NCBI GenBank assembly: GCA_001600095.1
Contig: BCIX01000003.1
Span: forward strand, 1,302,001-1,366,000
DNA: 64,000 nucleotides
Reading direction: 5' to 3'
DNA from: Bullera alba
Lineage: Eukaryota; Basidiomycota; Tremellomycetes; Tremellales; Bulleraceae
In this document: positions 62,779 through 64,000 of the stretch, piece after piece
Position numbering within the stretch: position 1 is the stretch's first letter
How the letters are laid out: every line of letters starts with the position of its first letter
The notes under the pieces: generated by a model
Database searches by the model: none
Told to the model about the DNA's origin: nothing
What the model saw: the letters and a program-made list of their open reading frames with translations, nothing else
Made by a program: the position numbers and the translations under genes

Positions 62779-62985
62779 GTGAGTTAAAGGTATTGTCAGA
62801 ATGGTCAGATGCAATGAGCAAATCCCGACACGGTCCAGCAAGCCCTCGCAACACCGCGTGTCTGATCTCATTTCATTCTGTGTCATAAGTCATGACCATC
62901 TTTTGACTAGATGCCGCTATAGATCGCTTTGTGCCGGGAAAATTAGAATAGAGGGAAGAGGGGATGGCGAATCTCTATGTTGTGA

Positions 62986-64000
62986 CTAGTAGAAACCAGT
63001 AGGCTGACTCATCAGTCCGGTGGGCTGCGACATCATCCCATTGCCGTTCCCGTAGCCATTTTGCTGGTATCCCCTGGAGCTAGGTCAGACAAATGCTACT
63101 ATACACCCCGGCCGAACTCACCCTGGACCACCGATCATCAATCGCCCGCCGAGACCGGAACCCATCAGGGACGATGGCTCCTCCTCTGGCTCGGCCTTCT
63201 TCTGCTTCTCCAATAGATCCTTGAGCTGCTTCTCCATTGCGGCAACCTGGCGTCAGCGGGAGTTGCACTGCATGGACTCACCCTTGTCGACTGGTCTCGC
63301 TGCTGCTGCAGGTAGTAAGGCTTGGCGTAGTCGCCGAGACCGAATCGCCATGACTGACGTTAGCAATGTTACGAGAATATCGACTCACCATCTCCTCCAC
63401 AAAGTCCGGTCGAACGAGCTCGAAGCAGACGTAGAGGATGGCAGTAAAGGCATCCTTGTTGCCAATGGAGACAAAGTACCCGGCGAGCTCCTCCGCCACG
63501 GCGATCTGCTTGCTCGCGGCGGCAGTCTCGAGAGCATCCCGCCATAGTCGATCGGCCTTGGACAAGGCTAGCGAGTCTTCGTATAGGTTGTTCAACTGAC
63601 GTCAGCGAGTTCAACGATATTCTACTCACCCTATACAAGAGCGCGGCGATCCGCCTAAACTCGAGCAGTTCGTGCTTCTCCAGCCTCTTGGCCAACTTGA
63701 TGGCGTCGTACTGGTCAAACGTCTCGAGACTGCTCCTGAGCGTGACGTGGTCTTCCTCCTCGATGAGCAGGTCGTTGTAGGCCTCGTTGACGACGGCAAT
63801 GTTGAGCTTTTGCGTACCGACGAGGTATGGCTTGGCCAGGGGGAGGTGGTCCTCGTTTTGCAGGATCTTGACCACTCTGCCGTGGTCGAGTCGAGCGCTG
63901 AGCGCGGCGAGCAGGTCCGGCAGGAGCGTAGGCTGGAGTGAGTAGAGGTCGCGGGGGTATGACTCACCTGGTGCTGGAGGTAGAACGAAACGGCCTTGTA
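62986..64000 (-). CDS. CHC1: Clathrin heavy chain, C-terminal part
   Basis: Vesicle-coat heavy chain; only the last exons are inside the window and the gene continues past base 64000. Recognised from CHC repeat sequence: ILQNEDHLPLAKPYLVGTQK, NIAVVNEAYNDLLIEEED, ETFDQYDAIKLAKRLEKHEL, EFRRIAALLYR, KADRLWRDALETAAASKQ, ELAGYFVSIGNKDAFTAILY and VCFELVRPDFVEE. The trimerisation domain follows (MSWRFGLGDYAKPYYLQQQ and MEKQLKDLLEKQKKAE). The C-terminal end is Gly/Gln/Met-rich, finishing QPTGFY with a TAG at 62986. At least four introns in this part. Confidence 0.95.

Overview
The window is nuclear DNA of a basidiomycete yeast or filamentous fungus, most likely a tremellomycete (Cryptococcus/Kwoniella/Tremella relatives). 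I infer this from compact genes on both strands, many short introns (about 37-60 nt) with GTGAGT/GTAAGT donors, CTGAC/CTAAC-like branch sites and YAG acceptors, pyrimidine-rich promoters, and the protein set. I see no prokaryotic, plasmid, CRISPR or phage features. Exon boundaries were worked out by hand from frame, splice consensus and family conservation. Where a joined exon length is given, it came out divisible by three.

Layout, left to right: a Bni1/SepA-type formin (+); TRAPP subunit Trs20/sedlin (+); V-ATPase proteolipid c'' (-); a Yrb2/RanBP3-like Ran-binding protein (+); a histidine-rich orphan (-) followed by about 2.3 kb without a recognisable protein but with a strong hairpin/T-tract structure; MKT1 (-); COP9 signalosome subunit 5 (-); the U3 snoRNP WD40 protein Rrp9 (+); diphthamide synthetase Dph6 (-); a coiled-coil orphan (+); mitochondrial tyrosyl-tRNA synthetase (+); a Zn2Cys6 transcription factor (-); a broken SNF2-helicase relic riddled with local tandem duplications (+); the Fe-S assembly protein Cia1 (-) head-to-head with a CobW/Zng1 metallochaperone GTPase (+); an FHA-domain kinase of the Rad53/Chk2 type (-); ribosomal proteins uS13 (RPS18, -) and eL42 (RPL42, +) head-to-head; glycogen debranching enzyme (+); cytosolic PheRS alpha (-); a KCH-type potassium channel protein (-); two orphans (-); a HIRIP3/Chz-like histone chaperone (-); a GPI-anchored GH16 glucanase (-); a small orphan (+); and the C-terminal end of clathrin heavy chain (-), which runs off the window.

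Almost everything is conserved housekeeping: polarity and secretion (formin, TRAPP, clathrin, V-ATPase), translation and ribosome biogenesis (Rrp9, uS13, eL42, PheRS, TyrRS, Dph6), metal-cofactor handling (Cia1, Zng1), carbohydrate storage and wall (debranching enzyme, GH16). The unusual signals are: microexons of 5, 6, 9, 11 and 14 nt placed inside catalytic or metal-binding motifs and even across a start codon; a GC-AG intron; the degenerate SNF2 array; and a three-hairpin, T-tract-ended element that could be an RNA gene. I found no clear multi-gene novel system.
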